From Frankia sp. R82 (GTDB taxonomy: Bacteria > Actinomycetota > Actinomycetes > Frankiales > Frankiaceae), in assembly GCF_023716925.1 (NCBI RefSeq), contig NZ_JAMQQG010000003.1, forward strand, positions 54,088-118,087: a stretch of 64,000 nt of DNA, given 5' to 3'. Positions 27,014 to 36,209 of this stretch are shown piece after piece. The translations under genes were made by a program, and so were the position numbers. Numbering within the stretch: position 1 is the stretch's first letter; every line of letters begins with the position of its first letter. The notes beneath the pieces were generated by a model. It saw only the letters and a list, made by a program, of their open reading frames with translations, was not told where the DNA came from and searched no databases.

Positions 27014-28006
27014 CTACGCGTGGCAGGTGGGAAGCGACCCGTTGAAGGCGATGATCTCCGCGAACGCGGCACCGATGTCGAGTGGCTCTCCAGGGGCCAG
27101 CCCTGCTGCCTCGGCGAGGCCACGCCGTACGTTCGCGACCAGCCGTTCCCCATCCAGCCAGGTGCGGAACGGGCCTGGCTCGGCGTCGCGGGCAATGTCG
27201 AGTGCAGTGCGCCGGTCGCGTTCCCCGGCGTGCACGAGCTCGGCCACCCAGCGGAAATAGGCGATGTTGGCGTCCAGGACCTCGGGGCCGGTGACCGGGC
27301 CATGGCCGGGAACCACGACGTCGGGTTCCAGTCGACGCAGCCGCTCCAGTGCCGCCAACGAGCCGCGGACCGAGCCCATCAGCGTGAAAGGCGTCACCTG
27401 AGAGAGCGCCACGTCTCCGGCGAACAGTACTCGCCGGTCCGGAATCCAGATCACCAGATCGGCCGCCGTATGGGCGGGACCAACGGTGAACAGCTCCAGG
27501 CGCAGCCCACCGACCCGGACCGTCAGCGCCTCGTCAAAGGTGAGCGTCGGCGGACGCACTCCGACGTCGCCCCAAGGGACGTCCGGCCACAGCTGCTGCA
27601 GGTGCAGGTCATTGTCGATGATCTGGGTCCGGGTCCGTTCGTTCGCGACGATCAGCGTCTCCGGAGCGAACGCCACATTGCCGAAGGTGTGGTCGCTGTG
27701 ATGATGGGTGTTGACCAGCAGGGCTGGTTCCGCCGGGTACAGCGTGCGGACGGCGGCGCGCAGACCGTCGGCGCGAGCCCTGGTTGCCGCGGTGTCCACC
27801 ACGGCGCACTGCCCGCCGTCGACCACGATGCCGGCGTTGTTGACGCACCAGCCGCCGGGCGGCTGCACGTAGGCGTGCACCCCGTCGGCTACCCGCTGCA
27901 GGCGGGCGGCCATCCGCGCGGAGCCGTCCATGGCAGCTCCGCCGCGCTCCGAACTGCCGCTCGCTGAGCTGCCGGCCTCCTGGCTGACTGTGGCATTCCG
28001 GTTCAT
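27014..28006 (-). CDS. MBL-fold cyclase/thioesterase, ActIV-like
   Basis: 330-residue metallo-beta-lactamase-fold hydrolase. The zinc motif NTHHHSDH (H101-x-H103-x-D105-H106) is complete, with GPAHTAADLVIW and GHGP supplying later ligands. AYVQPPGGWCVNNAGIVV near the N-terminus and NGSLPTCHA at the C-terminus resemble ActIV of actinorhodin biosynthesis, a second-ring cyclase that also releases the chain from the ACP. ATG 28006 has GGGAGG upstream; residues 1-35 are Ser/Gly-rich. The ActIV assignment is by remembered resemblance plus context. Confidence 0.85.
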   Translation of the reverse strand: MNRNATVSQEAGSSASGSSERGGAAMDGSARMAARLQRVADGVHAYVQPPGGWCVNNAGIVVDGGQCAVVDTAATRARADGLRAAVRTLYPAEPALLVNTHHHSDHTFGNVAFAPETLIVANERTRTQIIDNDLHLQQLWPDVPWGDVGVRPPTLTFDEALTVRVGGLRLELFTVGPAHTAADLVIWIPDRRVLFAGDVALSQVTPFTLMGSVRGSLAALERLRRLEPDVVVPGHGPVTGPEVLDANIAYFRWVAELVHAGERDRRTALDIARDAEPGPFRTWLDGERLVANVRRGLAEAAGLAPGEPLDIGAAFAEIIAFNGSLPTCHA

Positions 28007-28111
28007 CTGGGCCTCCCGGTCGTCGCCCACGCACCACCAGACATCGACAGGCTCGCAGCGGCCAGTGGAATCGGGCTGGAGACACCGTCGAGCCGACAGG
28101 TGCAGCCAACC

Positions 28112-28153
28112 TCCAGCGAGGTTCCAGCCGCCTCGCCCAGGGTTGGTTCCAGC
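28112..28153. promoter_or_regulatory. TCCAGC direct repeats in divergent MBL/SnoaL promoter
   Basis: TCCAGCG (28112), TCCAGCC (28123) and TCCAGCG (28148) are same-strand heptamers with 11- and 25-base offsets. SARP activators bind heptamer repeats at 11- or 22-base periodicity. The third copy lies very close to the downstream start, so this is only a candidate. Confidence 0.3.
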
Positions 28154-28178
28154 GCTCGACCGTCCCGGGAGGTACTTC

Positions 28179-28685
28179 ATGACGCCCAGGCTCGACGTCC
28201 ACGACCGCGGTGCGGTCTACGCCGAGGTCCAGCACTTCTACGCCCGGCAGATCCGCCAGCTCGACGCGGCCGATGTCGACGGCTTCGCCTCGACCTTCAC
28301 CCCGGACGGGCTGATGTGGCATGCCTCCAGTGGCGCGAGTGCGACAGGGCCGGCCGAGATCGCCGCCACGCTCCGGGCGAACTTTGCCCGACACACCGGC
28401 GTCGTTCCCCGGCACTGGTTCGACAAGCTGCTGATCGAACCAGCCGGAGAGGACGAACTGCACGTGTCCTACTACGCGCTACTGAGCCTGACCGCCGCGG
28501 ACGGCTCGGTGAGCTTCCAGCCAACCTGCCTCGTCGACGATGTTCTTGTCATCACCGCGGATGGCGCGCTGCGCACTCGGTCGCGCCGGATCCACCGGGA
28601 CGACCTGCTGCTGTCCCCGGTGGTCCCGACGGCTCCGGCGCAGGCGGCCACGGCAGGTGCGGGAGTCGGCACCGGTCCGGCCTGA
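28179..28685 (+). CDS. SnoaL/NTF2-like polyketide pathway protein
   Basis: 168-residue NTF2-fold protein: AVYAEVQHFYARQIRQLDAA, FASTFTPDGLMWH, a RHWFDKLLIE strand and TRSRRIHRDDLLL at the end. Such proteins act as cyclases, dehydratases or hydroxylases in aromatic polyketide pathways. It is divergent from the ActIV-like gene and 103 bases ahead of the ABC importer genes. The start ATG 28179 has GGGAGG upstream. The precise reaction cannot be deduced. Confidence 0.82.
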   Translation: MTPRLDVHDRGAVYAEVQHFYARQIRQLDAADVDGFASTFTPDGLMWHASSGASATGPAEIAATLRANFARHTGVVPRHWFDKLLIEPAGEDELHVSYYALLSLTAADGSVSFQPTCLVDDVLVITADGALRTRSRRIHRDDLLLSPVVPTAPAQAATAGAGVGTGPA

Positions 28686-28788
28686 GCACACCGTCCCAAC
28701 GTCCTTGCCTGGTCGAGACAACCCGCCGGCCTCCGACAACCAGGGCCACGCCCGCGACACCCCTGCCGGCGCCGACAGAGGAGAGTGC

Positions 28789-30396
28789 ATGTCCCGCCCA
28801 GTCCGCCGACGATCAGGTGCGCGCGCGGCGTTCGTAGCGACTGTCACCGCGGTCACGCTCGCGCTCGCGGCGTGCTCCTCGGCGGGCCATGCCGGTTCGC
28901 GCCCCGACGGCGAATCAGCGGCCGGGCCTGCCAGACAGGGCGGAACCCTGCGGTACGCCCTGTTCTACTCGCCGACCTGCCTGGACCCGCAACAGGCCGG
29001 CGAGGGGCCGGACCTTGGGGTGGTGGAGTCGCTGACCGCCCAGAACCCGAGCACGAGGGGGACCATCGTCGCGTCACTGGCGACCTCCTGGGAGGTGGCA
29101 CCGAACGCCACTTCCTTCACCTTCCATCTCCGGCCTGGCGTAACTTTCAGTGACGGATCGGTGTTGACAGCGGCCGTGGTGGCGCAGAACCTCAGCAGCA
29201 TCCGCCGGCTGGGCGCGACGGCAAGCCACGCTGGCTCCTATCTGGCCGGACTGAAGACGGTCGACACCCCTGATCCGCAGACAGTGACGGTCACCTTTGA
29301 CCGGCCCAACGCCCAGTTTCTGCAGGCCACCTCGACACCCGCGCTCGCGATCGAGTCGGCGGCCTCGCTGGCCAGGACCGCCGGGGAACGCTGCGCCGGA
29401 AAAATCGTTGGGACCGGACCGTTCGTGATCGAGTCCTACACCCGCAACCAGCAGATCGTCATCAAACGCCGGCCGGGCTACGCGTGGGCGCCGAGCTCCG
29501 CAGGACACCAGGGGCCCGCCCGACTCGACCAGGTGCGGATCGCGATCGTGACGAACGAGACCACCCGTACCGGCGGTCTGTTGTCCCACCAGTTCGACGT
29601 GATCAGCAACCTGACCCCGCAGGACGAGTCGCGGGTACGGGCGGGTGGGTTCCCGGTGCTCAGCCGTACCGACCCGGGTGTCGTCCTGAGCCTGTGGCCA
29701 AACGAGAAGCGGACAGCCCTGGCGGACCGCAACGTCCGGGTCGCGATCTCCAAGGCGATCGACCGCAGGGACATCATCACCACGCTGTACACCCCGCAGT
29801 ACAAGCCGGCGACCAGTGTCCTGTCGTCGACCACTCCGGGATACACAGATCTCGGGTCCGACCTCGCTCATGATCCGGCCGGCGCGCGCGCTCTGCTCGA
29901 CGCCGCCGGTTGGAAGCCTGGCCCGGACGGCATCCGGGTTCGCGGCGGCCAGCGGCTCACCCTCAACGTGATCTTCGGATTGCCCCGCAGCCTGGAGCTC
30001 ATCCAACAACAACTGCGCGCGGTGGGGGTGGACCTCCGGCTGCGACAGCTGTCGATCTCGGAACTGCAGGCGCAGTTCGCCGCCGGCAACTACGACTTCT
30101 TCCTCGGTAACTCCGCCCGCGCCGATCCAGATGTGCTGCGCACCCTGTTCAGCGCCTTCACGATCACCGGCGCATCGGCGGACCCCCTGGCCGCGGCGCT
30201 GAGCGGGCAGGCCGCCTCACTGGACACCGTGGTACGCAACCGGGACGCGGCCACCGCGCAGCGCCTGCTCGTCTCGGACGCGCACGACATTCCGATCACC
30301 GAACTGGCCGAGGTCATCGCCGCGTCGGACAAGGTGCACAACCTGCGGTTCAACGCCAATGCCAGCCTGAGCTTCTACGACGCGTGGTTGTCATGA
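28789..30396 (+). CDS. ABC transporter substrate-binding lipoprotein (family 5)
   Basis: 535-residue extracellular solute-binding protein of the oligopeptide/nickel family. The lipobox LALAAC (Cys near residue 29) predicts lipid anchoring. The body has GGTLRYALFYSPTCLDP, TFHLRPGVTFSDGSVLTA, VGTGPFVIESY and RDIITTLY, typical of SBP_bac_5. ATG 28789 has GAGGAGAG upstream. Its stop overlaps the permease start (ATGA). Ligand unknown; peptide, opine or a small natural product is possible. Confidence 0.93.
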   Translation: MSRPVRRRSGARAAFVATVTAVTLALAACSSAGHAGSRPDGESAAGPARQGGTLRYALFYSPTCLDPQQAGEGPDLGVVESLTAQNPSTRGTIVASLATSWEVAPNATSFTFHLRPGVTFSDGSVLTAAVVAQNLSSIRRLGATASHAGSYLAGLKTVDTPDPQTVTVTFDRPNAQFLQATSTPALAIESAASLARTAGERCAGKIVGTGPFVIESYTRNQQIVIKRRPGYAWAPSSAGHQGPARLDQVRIAIVTNETTRTGGLLSHQFDVISNLTPQDESRVRAGGFPVLSRTDPGVVLSLWPNEKRTALADRNVRVAISKAIDRRDIITTLYTPQYKPATSVLSSTTPGYTDLGSDLAHDPAGARALLDAAGWKPGPDGIRVRGGQRLTLNVIFGLPRSLELIQQQLRAVGVDLRLRQLSISELQAQFAAGNYDFFLGNSARADPDVLRTLFSAFTITGASADPLAAALSGQAASLDTVVRNRDAATAQRLLVSDAHDIPITELAEVIAASDKVHNLRFNANASLSFYDAWLS

Positions 30397-31472
30397 CAGC
30401 GTTCGCGACGGCGCGCGAGGCCCGGCGCCCGCGGGGTGAGCGCCCGAGTCGGGGCATCCGCACGTGCCGTCGCGCCGCGGGCCTCGGTGGGTTCGCGCGC
30501 CGGCTCGGACAGGTGGTGTTCGTGGTGTGGGCCGCGTTCACCGGAGCGTTCCTCGCGCTCTATCGCATGCCCAGCGACCCGGTCACTCTGATGCTCGCGC
30601 AGCGTTCCGGCGGGCCGAACGTTGTTGTCGACCCGGTGCAGCAGGCAGCGCTGCGTGCCGAGTACGGCTTCGACCAGCCGGCGTGGCGCCAGTACGGCAC
30701 GCTGCTCGGTCGGGCACTGCGGGGCGACTTTGGCACCTCGGTGCAGACCGGCCAGTCGGTGCGTCAACTGCTGACCGATGCGCTACCACGGACCACGCAA
30801 CTCGCTGCGGCCGCCCTGCTCGTCGCGGTGCCCCTCGGCGTGGCGGTGCCCCTTGCCGCCGCGCACATCCGGCGCCGACGCATTCGGAATCTGCTGGACG
30901 CACTGCCGGCCGCCGGGGTGTCCATCCCGTCTTTCTGGCTGGGGATCCTGCTGTTGCAGGGGCTGTCGTTTCACTGGGCCCTGTTTCCCGCCACGGGCAA
31001 CGGCGGGCTGCGCAGCCTCGTGTTGCCTGCCATCACACTCGGGTTACCCGCCGCCGCCGTGATCGCCCAGGTGCTGGGGCGCAGCCTACGATCGGATCTG
31101 GGCTCGGCCTATGTTGAACTGGCCCGAGCCCGCGGTGCCAGCCAGTCGTGGATCGTCCTGCGACACGTGCTGCGCAATGCGGCTTTCCCCGCCCTAACAG
31201 TCACCGGCCTGCTGGTGGCGAACCTGTTCGGCGGAGCGGTCATCGTCGAGACGGTGTTCGCGCGGGCCGGGCTTGGGCAGGTCACAGTCGCCGCCGTGAC
31301 GAACGAGGACCTGCCGGTGCTGCTCGGGCTGGTCGTGCTCGCCGCCATGATCTACGCGGTGCTCAGTCTGCTCGTCGAAGCGCTGTACCCCGTGCTTGAT
31401 CCCCGGGTCCGCCGGGACAGGGGCGATGCGTCCCACCGTGCCCCCACGACCCGGGTACGGAAGGCCGTCTGA
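30393..31472 (+). CDS. ABC transporter permease, DppB type
   Basis: 359-residue inner-membrane permease with about six helices. The N-terminal DppB signature LYRMPSDPVTLMLAQ is followed by RAEYGFDQPAWRQYGTLL, and the EAA-loop region is ELARARGASQSWIVLRHVLRNA. ATG 30393 overlaps the binding-protein stop; GTG 30384 is also in frame. It forms a heterodimer with the next permease. Confidence 0.92.
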   Translation: MTAFATAREARRPRGERPSRGIRTCRRAAGLGGFARRLGQVVFVVWAAFTGAFLALYRMPSDPVTLMLAQRSGGPNVVVDPVQQAALRAEYGFDQPAWRQYGTLLGRALRGDFGTSVQTGQSVRQLLTDALPRTTQLAAAALLVAVPLGVAVPLAAAHIRRRRIRNLLDALPAAGVSIPSFWLGILLLQGLSFHWALFPATGNGGLRSLVLPAITLGLPAAAVIAQVLGRSLRSDLGSAYVELARARGASQSWIVLRHVLRNAAFPALTVTGLLVANLFGGAVIVETVFARAGLGQVTVAAVTNEDLPVLLGLVVLAAMIYAVLSLLVEALYPVLDPRVRRDRGDASHRAPTTRVRKAV

Positions 31473-32449
31473 TGGCCGGATCCACTGACCTCGCCGACGC
31501 CGGCTCGCGCGGCGATCACGCCGAGCCCGCCAGCAGCCACACACGCACCAGCAGCAGCAACCAAGAAGCACCCGAGCGCGGCCGCACCGACACCTCCAGC
31601 AGGCCGACGACACGGTCCGCGGTGCGGATCGGCCCGCGGACGCTTCTTGCCGTGGGCCGAAACCCAGGTCTGGTCGGGTCGGTCCTGGTGGTGGTCGTGG
31701 TGCTTGCCTGGGCGATTGCGCCTGGCTGGTTCTCCCACCAGGACCCAATCCAGGGCGTCACCGCCGAGCGGCTGCAGGCGCCCAGCTCCCGGCACCTGTT
31801 CGGGACCGATCATCTGGGCCGCGACCTGTATGCCCGGGTCGTGCACGGAGCGGCGCTGTCGCTGGAGGCGACGGTCATCGCCGTCGTTGTCGCCGTGCTT
31901 GCCGGTGCACTGGTCGGGACAGTGGCCGGTTATCTCGGCGGCTGGATCGACACGGCGTTCATGCGGGTCATGGATGTGCTGCTGGCCATCCCCGGCCTGC
32001 TGCTCGCGCTCGCCGTCGTCTCCGTGATCGGGTTCGGCGTCATCCACGTGGCGATCGCCGTCGGCGTTGTCAGCGTCGCCAGCTACGCCCGGGTGATGCG
32101 CGCGCAGGTACTCGTCGTGCGGGAAGCCGGCTATGTGGAGGCAGCCCGGGGCGGGGGCGCCCGCAATGGCCGAATTCTGCTCACCCATGTCATCCCGAAC
32201 GCCGCGGGGCCGCTGCTGGCACTGGCCGCCCTCGACATCGGAACGGTGCTGCTGACGGTGTCCGCGCTGAGCTTCCTCGGCTTCGGCTCGGCGCCGCCCG
32301 CGCCCGAGTGGGGCGCGCTCGTCGCCTCCGGCGAGCCCTATCTGTACGCAGCCTGGTGGTTGACCACGTTTCCCGGTCTGACCGTCGCGGCCGTCGTGCT
32401 GTCCACCAACCGAATCGCCCGTGCCCTCGAAACGGATCGCCACCACTGA
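31472..32449 (+). CDS. ABC transporter permease, DppC type
   Basis: 325-residue permease. A charged, Ser/Thr-rich N-terminus is followed by SSRHLFGTDHLGRDLYARVVHGA (DppC signature), about five further helices and the EAA loop EAARGGGARNGRILLTHVIPNA. Its start shares one base with the previous stop (TGATG). It partners with the DppB-type permease. Confidence 0.92.
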   Translation: MAGSTDLADAGSRGDHAEPASSHTRTSSSNQEAPERGRTDTSSRPTTRSAVRIGPRTLLAVGRNPGLVGSVLVVVVVLAWAIAPGWFSHQDPIQGVTAERLQAPSSRHLFGTDHLGRDLYARVVHGAALSLEATVIAVVVAVLAGALVGTVAGYLGGWIDTAFMRVMDVLLAIPGLLLALAVVSVIGFGVIHVAIAVGVVSVASYARVMRAQVLVVREAGYVEAARGGGARNGRILLTHVIPNAAGPLLALAALDIGTVLLTVSALSFLGFGSAPPAPEWGALVASGEPYLYAAWWLTTFPGLTVAAVVLSTNRIARALETDRHH

Positions 32450-34275
32450 TGAGCACCGCATCCGACGCCCCCGGCCAGAATCGACCGGCACCGGCCGGTT
32501 CGCGCGCGCCGCAGGCCGCGCGGGAGGCATCGCAGGCCTCGACTGCCTCGCATCACGCGGAGACGGATCCGCCCGGCGCATTGCTGCAGGTGTCAGGTCT
32601 TCACATCACCTACTCGACCGGGCGGCGCAGGGTGGCCGCCGTGCGCGGCGTCGACCTGACCGTCGCGCGAGGCGAGATCGTCGCACTCGTCGGCGAATCC
32701 GGGTCCGGCAAGAGCAGCCTGGCGCACGGGGTGCTGCAGCTGCTGCCCGCGACCGGGCAGATCGCCGCCGGCACAATCCGTTTCGACGGCCACGACCTGC
32801 TGGCCCTCTCACCGGAAAAGCTGCGCGCCCTGCGCGGCACACGGATCGCGCTCATCCCGCAGGATGCCACCGCGTTCCTCAACCCGACCCGGCGCATCGG
32901 CGGCCAGGTCGCCGAGGTACGCCGCATCCACGGCCTGGCCGACCGGCATACCGCGGCCCGGGAGGCCGTCCGTCTGCTCGCCACCGCCGGACTGCCGGAT
33001 CCCGATCGGGTGGCCCGCCAGTATCCACACGAACTGTCCGGCGGGATGCGTCAACGCGTGCTGATCGCCGCGGCCCTCGCCGGCGAACCGGATCTGATCC
33101 TCGCCGACGAACCGACCAGCGCCCTCGATGTCACCGTACAGCGCGCCGTACTCGACCATCTGCGAGAGCTTGTCGACGCCCTTGGCATCGCGCTGCTGCT
33201 CATCACTCACGATCTCGGCGTTGCCGCGGAACGCGCGCACCGGGTGCTGGTCATGCACCAAGGGAGGGTCGTGGAGGCCGGGCCGGCCAGCCAGGTGCTG
33301 CATACCCCCACCCACCCCTACACCCGCCGGCTCGTCGAAGCGGCGCCCCGCCCGACCGGCCCCCGGCTGATTGTCACCCACCGGGACCAGGCCACCGATC
33401 CCGCACGACCACCCCGTGCCGGTACTCAACATCCCGACGGGGGCTCATCCCTCCCCACGGGATCTCGATCCGCTACCAACCTGCCACCCGCGCAGGACCC
33501 GGTGCTGACGCTGGACCAGGTCTCTCACGTGTACAGCCGGCCGGCGGTGGGCGGTGGGCGGCAGCATTTTCCTGCCGTTGCCGACGTCAGCCTCGTCCTT
33601 GGCCGCGGACAGTCGCTGGGGTTGGTCGGAGAGTCCGGTAGCGGCAAGTCGACGCTGGCCCGGATCGCCGCCTGCCTACAGGTGCCCTCCTCAGGCGGCG
33701 TCCGGGTCGGCGGGCAGGACGCGGTGCGCCGACGGGCACACGAACGTCGCCAGCTCCGGCGGCAGGTCCAGCTCGTGCAGCAGAGCCCCTACACATCGCT
33801 GGATCCACGCATTCGGGTCGGGCGCAGCATCACCGAACCCCTGCGGGCCTTCGGGATCGGTGACCGGGCCAGCCGGCGGGCCGCCGCCGCAGACCTGGCC
33901 GAGCAGGTCGGCCTGCCCGCGACCCTGCTGGATCGACGCCCCGGCGAACTGTCCGGCGGGCAGCGCCAGCGGGTCGCGATCGCGCGCGCCCTCGCGTTGC
34001 GCCCGGCGCTGCTCGTCTGCGACGAGCCAGTCTCCGCGCTCGACGTAACCACCCAGGCGCAGATCCTCAACCTGCTCGCCCGGCTGCACAGCGAGCACGG
34101 CATCAGCTACCTGTTCATCTCCCACGATCTGGCTGTCGTCCGCCAGATCTGCGAACGCATCGCGGTCATGCGGGCGGGACGCATCATCGAGGCCGCCGAC
34201 ACCACCACGGTGTTCGACCGACCCGTCGAGCCTTACACCCGCAAGCTCCTCGAAGCGATCCCCGGGCGCCGGTAG
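32449..34275 (+). CDS. Fused dual ABC ATPase (DppD-DppF type)
   Basis: 608-residue protein with two complete nucleotide-binding domains. The first has Walker [10 protein letters not shown], signature [10 protein letters not shown] and Walker [13 protein letters not shown]. The second has [19 protein letters not shown] and [13 protein letters not shown] Pro/Thr-rich linker joins them near residues 315-350. It energises the two preceding permeases, so the importer is complete in four coupled genes. Fusion of the D and F ATPases is common in actinomycetes. Confidence 0.94.
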   Translation: MSTASDAPGQNRPAPAGSRAPQAAREASQASTASHHAETDPPGALLQVSGLHITYSTGRRRVAAVRGVDLTVARGEIVALVGESGSGKSSLAHGVLQLLPATGQIAAGTIRFDGHDLLALSPEKLRALRGTRIALIPQDATAFLNPTRRIGGQVAEVRRIHGLADRHTAAREAVRLLATAGLPDPDRVARQYPHELSGGMRQRVLIAAALAGEPDLILADEPTSALDVTVQRAVLDHLRELVDALGIALLLITHDLGVAAERAHRVLVMHQGRVVEAGPASQVLHTPTHPYTRRLVEAAPRPTGPRLIVTHRDQATDPARPPRAGTQHPDGGSSLPTGSRSATNLPPAQDPVLTLDQVSHVYSRPAVGGGRQHFPAVADVSLVLGRGQSLGLVGESGSGKSTLARIAACLQVPSSGGVRVGGQDAVRRRAHERRQLRRQVQLVQQSPYTSLDPRIRVGRSITEPLRAFGIGDRASRRAAAADLAEQVGLPATLLDRRPGELSGGQRQRVAIARALALRPALLVCDEPVSALDVTTQAQILNLLARLHSEHGISYLFISHDLAVVRQICERIAVMRAGRIIEAADTTTVFDRPVEPYTRKLLEAIPGRR

Positions 34276-34327
34276 ACGACAACGCGAAGGCCCCGATGCA
34301 GCCCCGGGATGCGGCCGTCGACAGCGA

Positions 34328-35209
34328 TCAGCGGGCCCATCCGGAGGGCTGTTCCATCCACAGCGGCAGCTTCTCGCCGGCCTCGACCGCTACTGGCAAG
34401 GTGTTTCCGGGCGGCGGCAACGCGCATGTTGTGTATGGGGAGAACCCGCACGGGCCGTTCACCGCCCGGTTGAAGTCCAGCTCGAAGTCGAACGCCCCGC
34501 CGCCGGCGGACGTGGGCCGCGGTGCGAACACCAGCCGCGCGCCGGCGAACGTGGTCAGCCCGCTGGTGCGGTCCCGGAACGGGATGTGCAGCTCGTAGTC
34601 GGGCCCGGCATAGACCTCCAGAACGTGCGGCTCCCCGTCGAGGACGAAGCTGACCCGGCCGAACACCGAAAGATTCTTGATTTTTCCTTCGACAACCGAG
34701 CGTAGCGTCACGGGCCGCCGGTCCGGATAGGGCTCGTAGCGAGCCGGCAGGACCCACTTCAGGTCGTACGGGTAGGTGGGAACGCCAAGCTCGAGCCGGC
34801 GGCTCGCCACATACGGATCGTGCACCTGGATGCCAAACTGTTCGTCCTGGCCGGTCTGCGCGGGAAACAACAACGGAGTGACCAGCACGGTGCCGCACCA
34901 CGCGGGCCGGGCCGCAAACGGCGCGGTCGCGTCGAACAGCTCGGTACGACCGTCGACCGGCCGGTCGTCGACAGTCAGCCGGTCCTGCGCCCTGGCGTCC
35001 ACGACGATGCGCCGCCCGCCCTCGACCGACCAGGAGCCGGGGATCTCGTCGAACGTCTGCGGATCCGCTCCGATCCAGTACAGGGCCACCGGCGACAGCG
35101 GGCCGTAGGGCTGAGCGAGATAGTCCAGCCAGGCGCGGCGAAACTGGTACCACTCGCCCTGCAGTTCGTCGACCGGACGGGCCGCGAGCCCAATGTGATT
35201 CTCAGACAT
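34328..35209 (-). CDS. DUF1684 protein coupled to polyketide aromatase gene
   Basis: 293-residue protein of the DUF1684 family, recognised by LDFNRAVNGPCGFSPYTTC and LPPPGNTLPVAVEAGEK near the C-terminus. Also visible are YWIGADPQTFDEIPGSW and the beta-rich middle VSFVLDGEPHVLEVYAGPDY. No membrane segment or signal peptide is seen. Its ATG overlaps the end of the aromatase/cyclase gene by 8 bases, so it is made with the polyketide enzymes. The biochemical function of the family is not established; here a role in the pathway is likely. Confidence 0.85.
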   Translation of the reverse strand: MSENHIGLAARPVDELQGEWYQFRRAWLDYLAQPYGPLSPVALYWIGADPQTFDEIPGSWSVEGGRRIVVDARAQDRLTVDDRPVDGRTELFDATAPFAARPAWCGTVLVTPLLFPAQTGQDEQFGIQVHDPYVASRRLELGVPTYPYDLKWVLPARYEPYPDRRPVTLRSVVEGKIKNLSVFGRVSFVLDGEPHVLEVYAGPDYELHIPFRDRTSGLTTFAGARLVFAPRPTSAGGGAFDFELDFNRAVNGPCGFSPYTTCALPPPGNTLPVAVEAGEKLPLWMEQPSGWAR

Positions 35210-36146
35210 GAGTCGACTCCACCGCTTTCTTGGCCAGCGTGAGTGTTGCCCTGCTGTTCGCGCCCAAGGTGGCACGCACGGCATCCCGGGCCCTGGCCAC
35301 GGTCGCCTCCGGGCCGAGCAGCTCGGTCACCTTCTCCGGACGCAGCACCACCGTGTGTTGGGAGGACACGTGCACCACACCGTCGTCCTGGCGGAACTCC
35401 CAGCGGCCAGTGTGCGCCGACATGATCGGTGGAACCGTCGTCTGCTTGTAGACGATGCTGTCAGGAAAGCAGACCCGCACGGACCGGGTGGTGTGCACCG
35501 TGCCGTCGGCGGCCCGGGTGTCCATGTCGATGGTCTGGATGCCCGGGGTGTCCTCGGTGAACGCCATCCGGGCGACGTGCGGCAGCCGCTGTTCCCAGGC
35601 GTCGGCCCGGTAGATGAAGTCGTAGACGTCGCGGACCGGGCCGCGCACCGACACGGCGTCGGTGAAGCTGAGGATCAGGTCGTCACGGGCCGCACCACGT
35701 TCGGCCGCGGCGCGCAACGCGTCGAGCTCGGCGCCGGTGTTGCGCTCGATGGTCGCGTGTACCCAGGCGACGTGGGCGGGGTCGTCATCGCGCACGGAGA
35801 AGTCGTGGTGGAACACGACCTCGGTGCCACCGGCGCCATCGCCGTCGATCTGCCATTCGCCGCCCAGCGCCGTCACCGGAGGTGAGGTGACCTCCTGGCG
35901 AAACCGCACCCGGCGCGCCTGCGGGTCCAGGTGTCGCCGGGAGGTCCAGGTGCGAACCTCGTCGCCGGCGAACGCCCAGATCTGCAGTAGTTCGGTACGG
36001 TCGTCACCGTCAAGCCGTCGCACGTGAACGGTCGGTGAGAACGTGTGCGGCCAGCCGGAAGTGTCCGCGACGAGCTGATAGACCAGATCCGGGGGGGCCG
36101 CGACACCTACCGCGTGCCGGGTCCGATGGATTCCTGGTTCCGACAT
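35202..36146 (-). CDS. Didomain polyketide aromatase/cyclase (ActVII-like)
   Basis: 314-residue protein with two START/SRPBCC halves: HRTRHAVGVAAPPDLVYQLV-ADTSGWP at ~residue 6 and LSFTDAVSVRGPVRDVYDFI at ~165, each the start of a helix-grip fold. Didomain ARO/CYCs aromatise the first ring after C-9 reduction, which agrees with the ActIII-like ketoreductase just upstream. ATG 36146 has AGGAG ~10 bases upstream. Confidence 0.93.
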   Translation of the reverse strand: MSEPGIHRTRHAVGVAAPPDLVYQLVADTSGWPHTFSPTVHVRRLDGDDRTELLQIWAFAGDEVRTWTSRRHLDPQARRVRFRQEVTSPPVTALGGEWQIDGDGAGGTEVVFHHDFSVRDDDPAHVAWVHATIERNTGAELDALRAAAERGAARDDLILSFTDAVSVRGPVRDVYDFIYRADAWEQRLPHVARMAFTEDTPGIQTIDMDTRAADGTVHTTRSVRVCFPDSIVYKQTTVPPIMSAHTGRWEFRQDDGVVHVSSQHTVVLRPEKVTELLGPEATVARARDAVRATLGANSRATLTLAKKAVESTHV

Positions 36147-36209
36147 GAGGCATCGGCTCCTGTGTTCGTCGGTCGATGGAAGTGGTCGCGTGAACGTTGT
36201 CACCGCGAC

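Noticed and set aside
26034..27260. Long plus-strand frame spanning the SARP start and the intergenic region
   Set aside because: Overlaps two well-supported minus-strand genes and has low-complexity, non-protein-like composition.
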